Source of the DNA: Tigriopus japonicus
Taxonomy: Eukaryota > Arthropoda > Copepoda > Harpacticoida > Harpacticidae
NCBI GenBank assembly: GCA_010645155.1
Contig: JAAGOF010000055.1
Coordinates: 490,039-554,038 of the forward strand
Length of the DNA stretch: 64,000 bases
Reading direction: 5' to 3'
Positions 24,225 to 36,000 of the stretch are shown here, piece after piece. Both the position numbers and the translations under genes were made by a program. Numbering within the stretch: position 1 is the stretch's first letter; every line of letters begins with the position of its first letter. Under the pieces are notes generated by a model. It was not told where the DNA came from. It did no database searches and saw only the letters and a list, made by a program, of their open reading frames with translations.

Positions 24225-24276
24225 GTCTAGTATAGAGCGCTATAATAAAATTTTATTATAGCGCTCTAGTCTAGTA
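24225..24276. mobile_element. 36-bp palindromic minimal TIR element with 8-bp target duplication
   Basis: Positions 24233-24268 are a perfect 36-bp palindrome made of TAGAGCGCTATAATAAAA and its reverse complement. It is bounded on both sides by GTCTAGTA (24225-24232 and 24269-24276). The half-site matches the ends of larger elements at 29180-30266, 27028 and 40630, so this looks like two terminal inverted repeats joined head to head with the interior lost. The YAGNG end and 8-bp duplication fit the hAT superfamily. Confidence 0.8.
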
Positions 24277-24370
24277 TTCTAGTGAGTACAGCCAGTTCAT
24301 GCACTATGGTCTTGCACCTTTCATGAGTACTTCACAAATATTTGGCTTTTTTCATTTCATTACGCAGCGC

Positions 24371-25082
24371 TAGCGATCCTTACTAGAGACTGGCATCGTA
24401 GGCTAACACATGGTGCCGATGATTCATGCTGGTGATTGGTCAATAGCATTCAGTTGAATATTCAGCTAATTCTGACGAAGTTCAATAACAAACCAGAGTA
24501 CTTCTTCTTTGTTGATTTTGTAGTGCTTTGACATGGTGATGGGGTTGCCAATTTACCTATGTGAAATGATATTCCCATCTGTCTTCCAGTCTTTATAAAC
24601 CCATTTTTTCTTTAAAGAGCACCAAAAGGCAAGGCATCTCTGACTTTAGTGACATCTGAGGAGGGTTGCAAATCAAACTCACATTCGTGTTTGCTCATAT
24701 ACAAGAGCAAAGCACCCATTCTTCAAGTGGTAACCCTACCTTGCAACCTCCCGTTAAAAAAACTTGCGCAAGCCCAGATTCCACATCACTACAATTTTGT
24801 TGTCAAACCCCCAATCTTGCGACATTAATTGGCCCTTGTTTAAACTCTGCACTAATTGAAATTCACTCTTTCATATCAGGTATATACTACCTTAGACACA
24901 TTTGCAACAGGCTTGAAGATTTTTACTAACCAAACCGCAATAACAAATACGGTGTTTCTGATAAGGGAAGGTTTTCTTTAATCATGAACTTTGGCTTCCC
25001 ACATGTTGGATGACGTCACCAATTGTCCGTGTTGGTCGGGTATTCATAGATTTCATTGGCCAGTCTCTAGTAAGGGTCGCTA
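24371..25082. mobile_element. Non-autonomous hAT-like element
   Basis: The terminal inverted repeats are TAGCGAYCCTTACTAGAGAC followed by TGGC, 24 bp with one difference between ends. The 8 bp outside are CGCAGCGC on the left and TGTAGCGC on the right, differing by two C/T changes, as expected of an aging target-site duplication. The 712-bp interior has no transposase ORF. Confidence 0.75.
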
Positions 25083-25092
25083 TGTAGCGCTA

Positions 25093-26930
25093 TATTCAAA
25101 CTTGAAGTGTATTGTTCTGGCAATCAGCACATATTGCTTCGTCTTGTCACACTAATGAAAAAATGCATTGTACCAAGGATCACTAAATACCTCTGTCTTG
25201 TGATTTCCTTGATTGCACAAAAGACTTCACTTCCTCCCTTTTCGATCCTGTTTGAAAATGCTCACTAGGCCTGAGATTAAAATGCTTATAAAAGATGCCT
25301 TAAATATCCTTTAAAATGCAAATAAAATCATGTTTCAGGGGGGCATTTAATGTCTTGCTTGGGGTTTTCAAGGTATGGGTTGTCGATTTAAGACTAAAGG
25401 GGCTAAAAATTGCATTCTTTTGTATCTTGAGCACCATATTGACGTATGTTTGATTTTTTTCTACCTGTGGATGTGAAAAAGCTTTAGAGAAGAGACTTGA
25501 AGCCGATCGCAACAATATCCCCAACTTTAGTCCGATCATTATTCAGTTCCAAAACTATAGTCTATTTCCATTTTTCTAATTCTAATTTTGAAAGACATCT
25601 TTATTTCTTAAAAAATATCGCCCTTGTTGGCATCCATCAGCTATTAAAGTGTGTAAACGTGCGATCCTTACACTAAGTAGAGGGTGCTTTGTTAGTCAAG
25701 GTACCACAACTTCCGAAGTTTGTACCAGAAAAATCATATTAAAAATAAGCGATAGGAAAGTGACTTGTTTTCATATCCATATTTAAATCAAATTTCCAAA
25801 ACTTAATTCTGAAAATTATATTTCATCCCGAGAATCACTCTTGAAAATCACGTTTTTCTGCTCATTATCCCAAAAAGTCTCCAAAATGCAAATAAGCGCC
25901 TAAAATTCTACTCGATGCAAATCAGTGCAAATAAGGTTCTCTAATGCAATCAAAAGTTTTTTGTATCAAATTCCCAGGCCTAATGATCACTCTGAGTCAG
26001 GGAAGTGGGCCTCTCCTTTTGTCTTTTTTCTCTCATCTCTTCGGTCCATAGAGATCTGTAGAGAGGCCAATCTCGTCATTTTGTCTGCCTTGTGTATTGC
26101 TGAAACTGGCCAGAAGTTGCGTGAAAAGGCAAATATTTCCGAATAATAGCGTTAAATAACAGGAATTACTAGTGATGTCATGACTTTTGGTGGGGAAAAA
26201 ATTCGGAAGACATTTGTTTCTGTTGAGCGTGAAAGGTAGCCAAAACAAAGATTTAGGCCTAGTAATTGCACAATTACTTTTTCATTTGCACAACTTGAAG
26301 ATGGAATAGCAATTCTTGACATTTTTTACAAAAGTTTTTGTTCTGCTGCTTTTATCCAAAATTTTGCGGGTGAATGAAGGATGGATGAATGAAGAGGTGA
26401 ATTGCAAAACTTTCTGAAATAGCTTCTGTCATATATATTATGAGTACAAAATATCAAAACTTTTTACAAAGTTAGGCATAACAGTCTGTAGCAATGTCAG
26501 CCTGACTACTGCCACGAATGCGCAACTTCACCAGGGCTGCCAGACAATTGTTCAACAAAAAAGTCATTTCAGATGTCAATGCAAAACGTAGTGTGCACAA
26601 GGAAAACGCTCAAATGCTTCAATTGACGTTCTAAGTATTCACCAATCAATTTCGTATCTAGTAAGACTAAGTTTTCCTAAAAAGTAAGAAACTCAATGCA
26701 AATCAGCGTGGATGGAGATTCATCAAGAGCTGACATTACCGAGTCAATTCACAGTAGCACTGGGCTTGAATGCGCATCAAGGTTTAAGGAGAACGAGAAG
26801 GTTATCTTCCGGCACCCAAGGTTTTGGCCCGTCTTGGCCTTCAAAGGGTAAAAAGGTCAAACATTATGCTTTCAAAGGTAAGCTGAGATCATGAGCGTCT
26901 ATTTGGTAGTAAATAGTGCATAGGTAAAGT
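25093..26930. other. No gene recognised
   Basis: AT-rich, with short ORFs only. No splice-supported coding sequence or repeat boundary was found. Confidence 0.4.
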
Positions 26931-26934
26931 TGCC

Positions 26935-27028
26935 TCAAACAGGTCGAACCCAAGAACCACAGTACAATGGAACCGACGTCTTGGGACCAAAATGGCACAT
27001 GCGCGTACTCTTTTATTATAGCACTCTA
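26935..27028 (-). mobile_element. Terminal fragment of the TAGAG-type hAT-like family
   Basis: The terminus, read on the minus strand from 27028, is TAGAGTGCTATAATAAAAGA then GTACGCGC. The next about 70 bp (GGTCCCAAGAC, GGTTCCATTGTA and so on) match the fragment at 40630-40710 in the same order. The other end of the element was not found. Confidence 0.65.
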
Positions 27029-27935
27029 ACTAGAACAACAATTTTGAACTTCGACGGTGGATGTATAGTGTTTTTTTGCGGTACTGAAAAAGGACATATG
27101 TCTTGGCAATTGCTTTAACGCAAAAGTGGCCCATTTCAGTGGGTTTTTGGTGCAATTTGAAAGTTTAAAGAAATGATAGCTTATTACTTGCTAAATAGAT
27201 ATTGATAAAATTTCGTCGCAATTCATAACAAAGAACCCTTTTCCCACCTATAAAAATGGTTTTGAAAAATATATTGGTTTTTGGTGATTTCATATAATTA
27301 ATTGAGCCAATTGAAAAATCTATTCTGTCACAAGATATCTTCAGTATGATACGTTGACAGTGAAAATTGGCAATATGTGTCTTGTCATTTGAGCAGACAC
27401 CTTACAGGAAGTTTAAACCACCGTGTTTCGTGAGGAGACACGAACCAAGTTGATGAGCCTATCTAAAGGCAACGACGTTATTCCCGCTCCAGAAGATGCT
27501 TTTGCGCACGAACGAACAAAGGAAAGTTGCCTTCGGTCCTTCTAAGCGTCGCCCGCTTTGTAGTTGAATGTCCCATTCCATGCTTTCCATTATCTATCAT
27601 GTTCCATCACTCCAGTCCCCATAAATATGACTGCCATGGGATTCGATTGAAATGGATGTCAATAGTAACAAATTCGGACAGATATTCTTGGGACCAAACG
27701 GTAAGAAATACTGATTTAAAACAAGCTAACAGGCTTTTAACCCAAGGTTAAAAAATTGCCAGTAGATGACGAGGGGTCTCTCTGATATTGATGAAGTTAT
27801 TTAATGGTCAAGTCACAAAACCTAATAGTTTATTCATTAAGGTTGTAAAATTAAGTGTCTAAATTTCATTGCCATGCCCGGTATGCTTTTTGCTTATGTT
27901 TCAAAAGAAAAGATATTGAATAAAATCAAACCAAA
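27029..27935. other. No gene recognised
   Basis: Short ORFs without support lie between two transposon fragments. Confidence 0.4.
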
Positions 27936-28759
27936 TAGACGTTCCGCTCAAAGACAATGGAGGTTGTGATATTGAGCAGGTATCGTCCATGAGGGATTTA
28001 GGAGTTGTCATCCAAAATGATGGAAAGTTTGATGATAATATCCAGTTGAAAGTGGGGAAGGCATTTCAAACATGTGGCTGGATCTATCGCACTTTCAAGT
28101 CCAGAGATAGTATTGCGATGCTAACTCTGTACAAGTCGATTGTTCAACCGCATCTTGAATATGCTTCCCCCATTTGGGCTCCAATGAGTTCGGCTGGTTT
28201 GCAAGAGGTCGAGCGATCCAAAGATGTTTCACTAGGAACATCGCATTCTGGGAGTATTGGGAGAGGCTCCAGAAGTTAGGGTTGTACAGTACTCAGAGAA
28301 GGTATGAAAGGTATCTAATTCTGTATGTTTTCAAGAGCATCCATGGGCTCTCTCCTAAACCAGGATTTGAGATCAATTGTAGCGATCGTAGAGGTTTTAC
28401 ATGCGTTCTGAGAGCACCTCCAAATCCAAGGGAATCGAGGCTAGTTCGATCAATGAAGTCCTCCTCTCTTCTTTATCGGGCTCCTTCATTGTTCAATTTG
28501 TTACCCATTAGTCTTCGTCGGGAATATGTAGGAGCTGATCCTCTAACAGCATTTAAGGCAGGATTGGACAAATTCTTAAATAGTATTCCTGACCAACCCA
28601 CTATTCAAGGGTTGTACAGATCTGCCAACAATAACTCATTGGTAGATCAAATTTCATATATTATAATACAAACCTTAATTATATAAACTATTTTAATCAT
28701 TTACTCTCTTAACAGGGAATCCCATTCCTTGACGCGGTATTAAAAAATCCGCCCCCCCC
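27936..28759 (+). mobile_element. 5'-truncated LINE, 3' end of reverse-transcriptase ORF
   Basis: Nearly identical in order and content to 50956-51779 of the larger LINE. It starts abruptly inside ORF2 and ends with the same tail (ATTAAAAAATCCG then a C-run). The frame is open through MRDLGVVIQNDGKFDDNI to YKSIVQPHLEYASPIWAPMS, then shifts by one near 28215 and continues as ERLQKLGLYSTQRRYERYL to the stop at about 28686. This copy keeps the final reading frame that is broken by TAA in the larger copy. The 5' truncation is typical of target-primed reverse transcription. Confidence 0.88.
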
Positions 28760-29171
28760 ACCCACCCACCCCAAAAAAACATCTAGCAACACTGATTACC
28801 GCTAGCCGTAGGGTTGTAAAGAGACATATAAAGTACGGGCACGAATTTTGGACTTTGTAGGCTGATCAGGCTGCGCCACAATCGTTGCAAAAACTACCAT
28901 GATCAAAGCTCTTCCAGTCTCTCCAAAACATTGAACGCAAAATTCCTCCTTACAAACACATTTTTTTAAGGTTTTGACTTTTACAGTTTCTATTCAACAC
29001 TCAATTTGAGTTAGCATAATGAAGAAACTGACACGCAACAACGCAAAGTATTGCGTCATTCTAAATTGTGCTGAAGGGTAGTTACCACCTCTAAAACCGG
29101 AGACACTAAAACCAGGTGGCGTCCTAGTGCCGATTTAGGGAACAGTCCCTCTCTCTATACGACGATGTGTG

Positions 29172-30274
29172 GTCCTGACTAGAGCTCTATATTAGAAAGA
29201 GTACAATCATATCCAACGCCATCTAGTTCATTCTGCTCGCAACTGCTCGCCGTTCCCAAAAGGATGCACGAGTACCCTCTAAGCTGAACAAATTTTCCAA
29301 AATATGAGACCAAGATAGCAATTTTTGAGAAACTAAGGGGCCTAGAACCCTTATGAAGGGGTCCAAAATGAACTGTTAGTGTGTTTCAAATGAGTTAAGA
29401 TTGCATTACTTGTAAAATTAGGTTTAAAACTTTAAAAGACATTAAGAGAATGAAAATCTATCCCCTTGGACATATTGATGCAAGTGGTGATGGCAACAAA
29501 GTGATTGGAAATGAAATTGCAGGGCTGCTGAATTCTCTTCCCTCTTGTGCTTGGCTGTCATGGTCATTGCTGAGAAACAGCACAGGGAATTTTCTTCCTC
29601 TCTTGACTTCACCCCTGACTGCAATTTAAACTTGCCCACCTAGATGCAAGATCACAGGAGTAGCTGGTGGTGGCCAGCAGGGGAGTCCAGTCAAATGCTT
29701 GCTAGCTTCAGATGGCTTGCCCAGCTTGCCCACTGGCACTTGTTAAGAAGGGAACTGATAGGATTGCTGGGCCGGGCCAGCTTTCTCTCTCTCTCTCGCT
29801 CTCGCTCTCCACACTGAGCCCAGTGAACAAACAAGGAGGACTTGACTCAAAATTTCAGGGTTGAAAGGTGAAGAAAGGAAAACTCAACATTCTCCTCTCT
29901 ATCAATATTCTATCTGAAATATTTTTAAAGTAGGAGCCCTGATTACGAACGTTTTCTCTGAAAAGCATTGATCAGAGTGAGGGGTGAGATATTCATTTTT
30001 CTCTTGGTCTTTTAGGTTTAAAACTTAATTTTACAAGTAATTCAGCTTTGAATCATTTGAAACACACTAATAGGTCATTTTGGACCCCTTCATTAAGGTT
30101 CTAGGCCCTTTACTTTCTCAAAAGTTGTCACCTTGTTCTCATATTTTGGAAAAGTTGTTCAGCTTAGAGGGTACTTTTGCATTGTTTTGGGAACGGCGAG
30201 CAGTTGCGAGCCAAATCAACTAGATGGCGTTGGATATGATTGTACTCTTTCTAATATAGAGCTCTAGTCCTGAC
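29172..30274. mobile_element. hAT-like element with about 260-bp inverted repeats
   Basis: The element proper is 29180-30266. It starts TAGAGCTCTATATTAGAAAG and ends with the complement. The inverted repeats extend about 260 bp inward with scattered differences (for example GTTTCAAATGAGTTAAG on the left and its counterpart near 30050). The flanks are the identical 8-mer GTCCTGAC (29172-29179 and 30267-30274). The interior has no transposase, only unique sequence and a CT-rich run near 29785-29812. It is a foldback or MITE-like non-autonomous element of the same family as 24233-24268. Confidence 0.85.
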
Positions 30275-30292
30275 TAGAGCGCTAGTCCTGAC
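30275..30292. mobile_element. 10-bp palindrome plus third target-site copy
   Basis: Directly after the 8-bp duplication lies TAGAGCGCTA (30275-30284), the outermost sequence of both ends of the family, followed by another GTCCTGAC (30285-30292). This looks like the remnant of a second element that inserted at the same site. Confidence 0.7.
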
Positions 30293-30786
30293 GAAAGAAC
30301 AAAAAGCAGCATTGCCAGATATTTCCAAATCAGAAGTTTCAGATCAAGAAACGACAAACGCCAATTTACATGAAACACTTACCTTTCATTAAATATATGT
30401 TCTACTTTCAAAACAGAAAAAAATCTGTAGAAACCACCCAAAGTAAAATTATTTGTTTCCAGATTGTTTCATTTATCAAACAAGCACTTTTGATCTGACA
30501 TTCACTCTTGCAAGTAAAGTTTTTATTTAATTAGTCTGAATTGCTTTAAATCATCAGTGCTGTGGTTTTCAAATTTGTTACCTGAAGTGCCAAAGCATGG
30601 CAATAACACAATTTGTTTCTAGCTAGAAAAATCTGGCATTATCTTTGATGTTTTTGGCATGATTGGTTCAAAAACTTCTGGCAAAAATGATTTTCACTTT
30701 CGTCTGGACCTCACTTTGTCACCATTTCCGGCTGTCCAACAAAATTCACTCGCCATTTATTTATTTCTAATGCGGCGTTGTGAGGG

Positions 30787-30993
30787 ATGGACGCCCTGTT
30801 GTCCACCCTTTTGGCCGCACTTCTGGGAGCGATCGTTTTAAAATTTGCTTATTCTTTGCAACGTGGAACCAACCTTTGGCTTGTCGTGACCGTCGTAGGT
30901 TGTATTTACGTCTTACTGAACAGTGCCGGCGTCATTCTGATTGTGTTTTTTCGACTTCACGAGTCATTGTTTGACATCCCGGTGCCCGTATGA
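30787..30993 (+). CDS. Small hypothetical membrane ORF, 68 aa
   Basis: ATG in a fair context (GGGATGGAC) to TGA at 30991. It has two hydrophobic stretches, STLLAALLGAIVLKF and LWLVVTVVGCIYVLL, the second running on into NSAGVILIVFF, so it would be a two-helix membrane protein. No family is recognised. It lies among repeats and could be chance or a remnant of mobile DNA. Confidence 0.25.
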   Translation: MDALLSTLLAALLGAIVLKFAYSLQRGTNLWLVVTVVGCIYVLLNSAGVILIVFFRLHESLFDIPVPV

Positions 30994-31599
30994 GCCCGAG
31001 ATCTCGAGCAATTTCTCGGGAAATTCACCCAAAGTTGAAGCAAGTAAGCCTTTTAGTTTCCCAGGCGCAATCAGTGTTACCAGATATTTTGGGGAAATTA
31101 CCTTAGAAAAGTACCTAAGGTGCAATATTGCCTCAAAATTTTAACTGGCCAGACACAAAATAATCCGATGAATCCACAGAAAAGGCCAAGTGTAATGTTG
31201 ATGTCATGATGTCCTTGCGTAAGCAATTCAGCCGTTTACTTATGAGCTTTTGACATACAGAAATACACTTCCGTCTTACCACTTGATCAGTGAACTCGTT
31301 CTCTCTTTACCACTCGATACGATCATGCGACCAAGACTATACCATTAATCATTACTAGGGGCGAGTTTTAAGTTAGTTACGAGGCAAAACTTTTTACTTC
31401 GCTTTTTTCGACAACATTGTTGGTAAAAAATAGTGGTTGAAATAGTCATGAACAATTTTAAGAAAGTTGGTTTAATTGTTGAGAAATTAGGGGCTTGGAA
31501 TGTGGCAGGGAATGGCAGCATTGAAAAGTTCATGGCACTGAAGTTTGAAAAGTGGCGGAACATGGCAGAAAGGGATAGGGCAGCCAAAAAATTTCAACA

Positions 31600-31760
31600 A
31601 ATAAAAAACGGGATGGAAAATTTTCGGCCTAAAAACGTGATGGAAAATTTTCGACCTTAAAAAAGGAGATAAAAAATTTTCGACCTATAAAACGAGATGG
31701 AAAATGTTTGGTTAAAAAACGAGATCGAAAATTAAAAAAAAATGGACAGAAATATTTTTT
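31600..31760 (+). repeat. Degenerate tandem repeat, about 27-bp unit
   Basis: Four to five diverged copies of a unit resembling AAAACGAGATGGAAAATTTT then CGACCT. The same unit in reverse orientation fills part of the hAT-like element at 58935-59842, near 59330-59540, so the block is part of a dispersed repeat. Confidence 0.65.
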
Positions 31761-33092
31761 GACTGTAAAACGAAATGAGCTGATGGAAAACGTGAAAAAT
31801 GTCGGACAGGGTCAGGAAAGTGCCCATCCTGCCAACATACAAGAACAAGCCAAGCCGGCTAGTCACCCAAACTAGCTGAAACAGGAACCTCTCACCACAG
31901 GACGCGAACTTCAGCTGACGCGAAGCCCAATGAGGCCCTTAAAACTGTGCGGCTCTGCAGTGAATTTGAATGAAATCGCCAAAAGACGATATAGTAAGGT
32001 GTTTGATAGCAAACATCACTCCAGAACAAAGTTACAGCATGGGATAGCACTCCTTTTCCTGCCATTAATTTCTATACTGATGTTTTCTGTTCTCCGGAAT
32101 TAGTCGAAACTGAGCTGCTTCAGATCAATGTCTCGCACAAAACTGAGAATGGTTCTCAATTAAACGCATGTATTACTTGAATATAATAATACCAGCTTCA
32201 GACAACGGGTTCAATTATACACGGATGAAGTTTCAAGAAAATTGAGCGTGTTTTTTGAAAACTGTGGCCCTGTTATTAACATTGAAACTTACACCCAAAG
32301 CATCCACACTTTTCCCCATAAAAACATCAATTCTAGTCATTATTTTACCGTCTGAAATGCTTGAAGTTCATTAGATGCCAAATATCAACATTTTGACAGG
32401 CCAAACCGAGAGGAAGCACACTATTGAACAAATTATTCATCACCTTATAGTTGAGTCGTTGATGATTCCCTCTCAATGATTATTCGTGCAGAATGAAGTA
32501 AATAACAGATCACCTTCATGGAGCACTATATTCTTCACTTTGATAGTGTTGTTAGGTACTTATAATCTGAAACCATTGGTATTTCAGGATAAGTAGAACA
32601 GGGTTGATAATGAGTGATGAACGTGATTCACCCAAAAGTGGGTTGCATTTAATTATCTCTAAGAGACAGATAGACATACCAGAATGATGTCTAGACTATT
32701 CATTCACTGATTTATTATGAAATATTGAATATTGAGTCCATAACACATGCCTACCGTTCAGTCCATAGGGCCTCATTGGGCTCTCAAAAACAACAACAAG
32801 CAGCTGTCTTCACATCCTCTTCTGTAAGTATATCCATGGCTGAAATTAACGTCCCCTGTTTGGTCGAGCGAGTTTGCAACTTGGGAAAACCGGGTGTGTG
32901 AAATCCGTGAAAATCTCGTGCATCCGCCCGCCCGCCCACCTTTCACTCATTGCCCTCCGTGGCTCGCCGACTCTCTCAGCCTTCATCCAAGCTCGGCCTC
33001 GCCCCCTCCCTCCCTCCCTCGTTGGGTCGTGTCGTGGACACGAGGAGGCCATCAGATCCCCCGGCTTCATCATCGTCATCGTCCCCATCAAC

Positions 33093-36000
33093 ATGCATCT
33101 GTATCATTTGACTCTACAACGTCCCTCGGGTGTGACGCACTCGGTTCACGGCAATTTTTCGGGCTCCAAGCTCCAGGAGATCGTGGTGTCGCGTGGCAAA
33201 TGTTTGGACGTGCTCAAGCCCGATCCCAGCACGGGCAAGGTGCACACGCTCCTATCCACCGAGGTCTTTGGCGTGATTCGATCGTTGATGGCCTTCCGTT
33301 TGACCGGAGGCAGCAAAGGTTCGTCAGAAGAGACTCATATAAATTCGAGGGGCTGGAATCATACATCGTTTTTTTAGATTATCTCATTGTGGGCTCGGAT
33401 TCGGGACGCATCGTGATCTTGGAGTACAATGGCTCCAAGAATCGATTGGATCGCGTCCAAATGGAAACATTTGGCAAGTCGGGCTGTCGCCGAATCGTGC
33501 CCGGACAGTATTTGGCCGTGGATCCCAAAGGCCGAGCCGTCATGATTGGCGCCCTGGAGAAACAAAAATTGGTCTATATCTTGAATCGCGATTCGCAAGC
33601 CCGATTGACCATTTCCTCGCCGTTAGAAGCGCACAAATCGTCCACGTTCATTTTTCACATTGTGGGCGTAGACGTGGGATTCGAAAACCCGCTTTTCGCT
33701 TGCCTGGAAGTCGATTACGAAGAGGCTGACAACGACATCACGGGTATATCCAGCCGTAGCATTGAGAAGGGCCATGATACAAACTATTGTAATTGTAATT
33801 TCAGGCGAGATTGCCGGACAAACACCGATGAGTTTGACCTTTTATGAATTGGACCTGGGTCTCAACCACGTGGTTCGCAAATACTCTGAACCTTTAGAAG
33901 AGCACGCTAACTTGCTAATCTCGGTGCCCGGTGGAAACGACGGACCCTCCGGGGTCCTAATTTGTTCCGAGAACTACATCACCTATAAAAATTTGGGCGA
34001 CCAGCCCGATATTCGCTGCCCGATTCCACGTCGACGGGTAAGTTTGCCGAATGGATGATAAGAAAGTTGGGCCTTCACGTGTTTGTACCATTTCATTAGA
34101 ACGATCTGGATGATCCTGAGCGCGGCATGATTTTTGTGTGCTCGGCCACGCACAAAACCAAGTCCATGTTCTTCTTTCTCGTGCAAACCGAGCAAGGCGA
34201 CATCTTCAAGATCACTCTAGAGACCGATGACGACATGGTCACCGAGATTAAACTCAAGTATTTCGACACGGCTCCCGTGGCTTCGGCCATGAATGTACTG
34301 AAAACCGGCTTTCTATTCGTGGCCGCCGAATTTGGCAATCAGTAAGTGAATGGATGTTTATTGAGGTTCTACACGATGTTCAACGTTATTTCCCATGGTT
34401 CCAGTTTCCTGTACCAAATTGCACATCTGGGGGATGACGATGAAGAGCCTGAATTTAACTCGGCCATGCCTTTGGAAGAGGGCGATACGTTCTTCTTTGG
34501 TCCGCGACCGTTGAGAAACCTGGTATTGGTGGATGAGCTTGACTCCCTCTCGCCCATTCTCCACTCACAGGTTGCCGATTTAGGTACAGCCAATACAGAA
34601 AATGTTTCTTTCCGTCAGTCAGATACAATGAAATCCTTCCTGGTTTTCTAGCCAATGAAGATACCCCTCAAATTTATGCGGCGTGTGGTCGTGGCCCTCG
34701 ATCCACTTTGCGAGTTCTGCGTCACGGATTAGAAGTCTCTGAAATGGCCGTATCGGAATTGCCGGGAAATCCTAATGCTGTGTGGACAGTCAAAACAAGA
34801 GCTGATGGTGAGAGCCTGAAAATCGTTATTTCGTTAGCCATCGTTTTGTTGGAGTCTAATGGTTGTTGTTTTTTCTTAACAATATTAGCACCATAGACAT
34901 TGGTGGAAGCTCAGAAATAGCTCGAGATAGTAGTAAGCGAAGGGCCGTTCCAGAGCAATTCGACCTGGTTATTGTCCTTTTTCCAATGTATAATTTCAAC
35001 TATCCCCAGTTTTAAATTCATTGTTGGGGCCAACTTCCATGTCTCCATTGTTGTAAAATGAGCTAGTGCTGCGGTGTGTATGTAGATTTGTGGATGGCCT
35101 ATCACACAAACTAGTACAAATTTTAATGTCAAAGAGACAGATAACTGTATGCCTTAAAAGAATCAATTTGAAAAATTGTCAAAATATTGGGTCAGGACCG
35201 ATGGAACACCATTTTACGTTTCTGAAACAACTTACTGTACATGAGGGCAAAAGCCAGTTGGCCTTTGTTCTCGGGAGTCCACAAGAAAGCAAAGCGAACA
35301 AAGGAACTTAGTGATGATTGAAGAAGGGTTTCCTGGGGTTAAACGATAGTACTTAGGTTGATTCCAGCCAGAATTTGCCTCTGCGTTGTTTGAGGAGGAC
35401 GAAAGTAGGCCCGTAACATCCGTTAAGATGTCCCCTCTTGTCTGACAAAGTATCAAATTGCTCACCGAATCTAAAATTGATGATTGTGATAAATTTGGGA
35501 TAGTAAGGAGAATTTTTGCAATAAATAATGCAACACCCAAAGAGTAAGCTGCATTTAAGAAAAACGTACTGATTCATTAAAATATTCCAAATTGTAGCCT
35601 TTCACACATTTAGAATGTTCGTCCGTAAATGTGAATTTAGCTAAATAAAGCCTTTCGGAAATGGAAGGTTCTAGAAAGGGTGTTTGAGTCAAAATGATCT
35701 TATACAGCCATTTTTGAATAATTTGTCATTTTCTAGGTTTCTCCAAGCTAAGCGGTGCAAAAAAACATATCGAATTTTCGGGGTGATGCTATTTTTCCGG
35801 GCGAGCGCTCAGCTCTTAATAACAATAACAATCTTTCGTGGGTTCTATGCTCACAGGCTTTTCCATTCAATTTCGATGTTTGGCATAGTTTTGCCATTTT
35901 GGTCCTGTAGGATAAAATAGCCTACCACAGCTAGTCTTCTCTGAAGGCAAAAGTCCTAATTCTCCAATAAATCATAGCAGCACTTCCGTCTCGAACTTGA

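Larger units (their letters stand above)
30293..33092. other. Gene-poor stretch upstream of SF3B3
   Basis: Holds a small two-helix ORF (30787-30993) and a repeat block at 31600-31760. The last 200 bp before SF3B3 are GC-rich with CCCG and CCCT runs, which probably mark its promoter and 5' UTR. Confidence 0.45.

Noticed and set aside
28989..29120. Second LINE fragment after 28760
   Set aside because: No similarity to the LINE continues past the C-run tail.
32874..33377. Longer plus ORFs overlapping the SF3B3 start
   Set aside because: They are out of frame with SF3B3 or read through its first intron; the conserved start is the ATG at 33093.
35312..35450. Box C/D snoRNA in SF3B3 intron 6 (GTGATGA then CTGA)
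   Set aside because: The boxes are about 130 nt apart with no pairing flanks and far from the 3' splice site.
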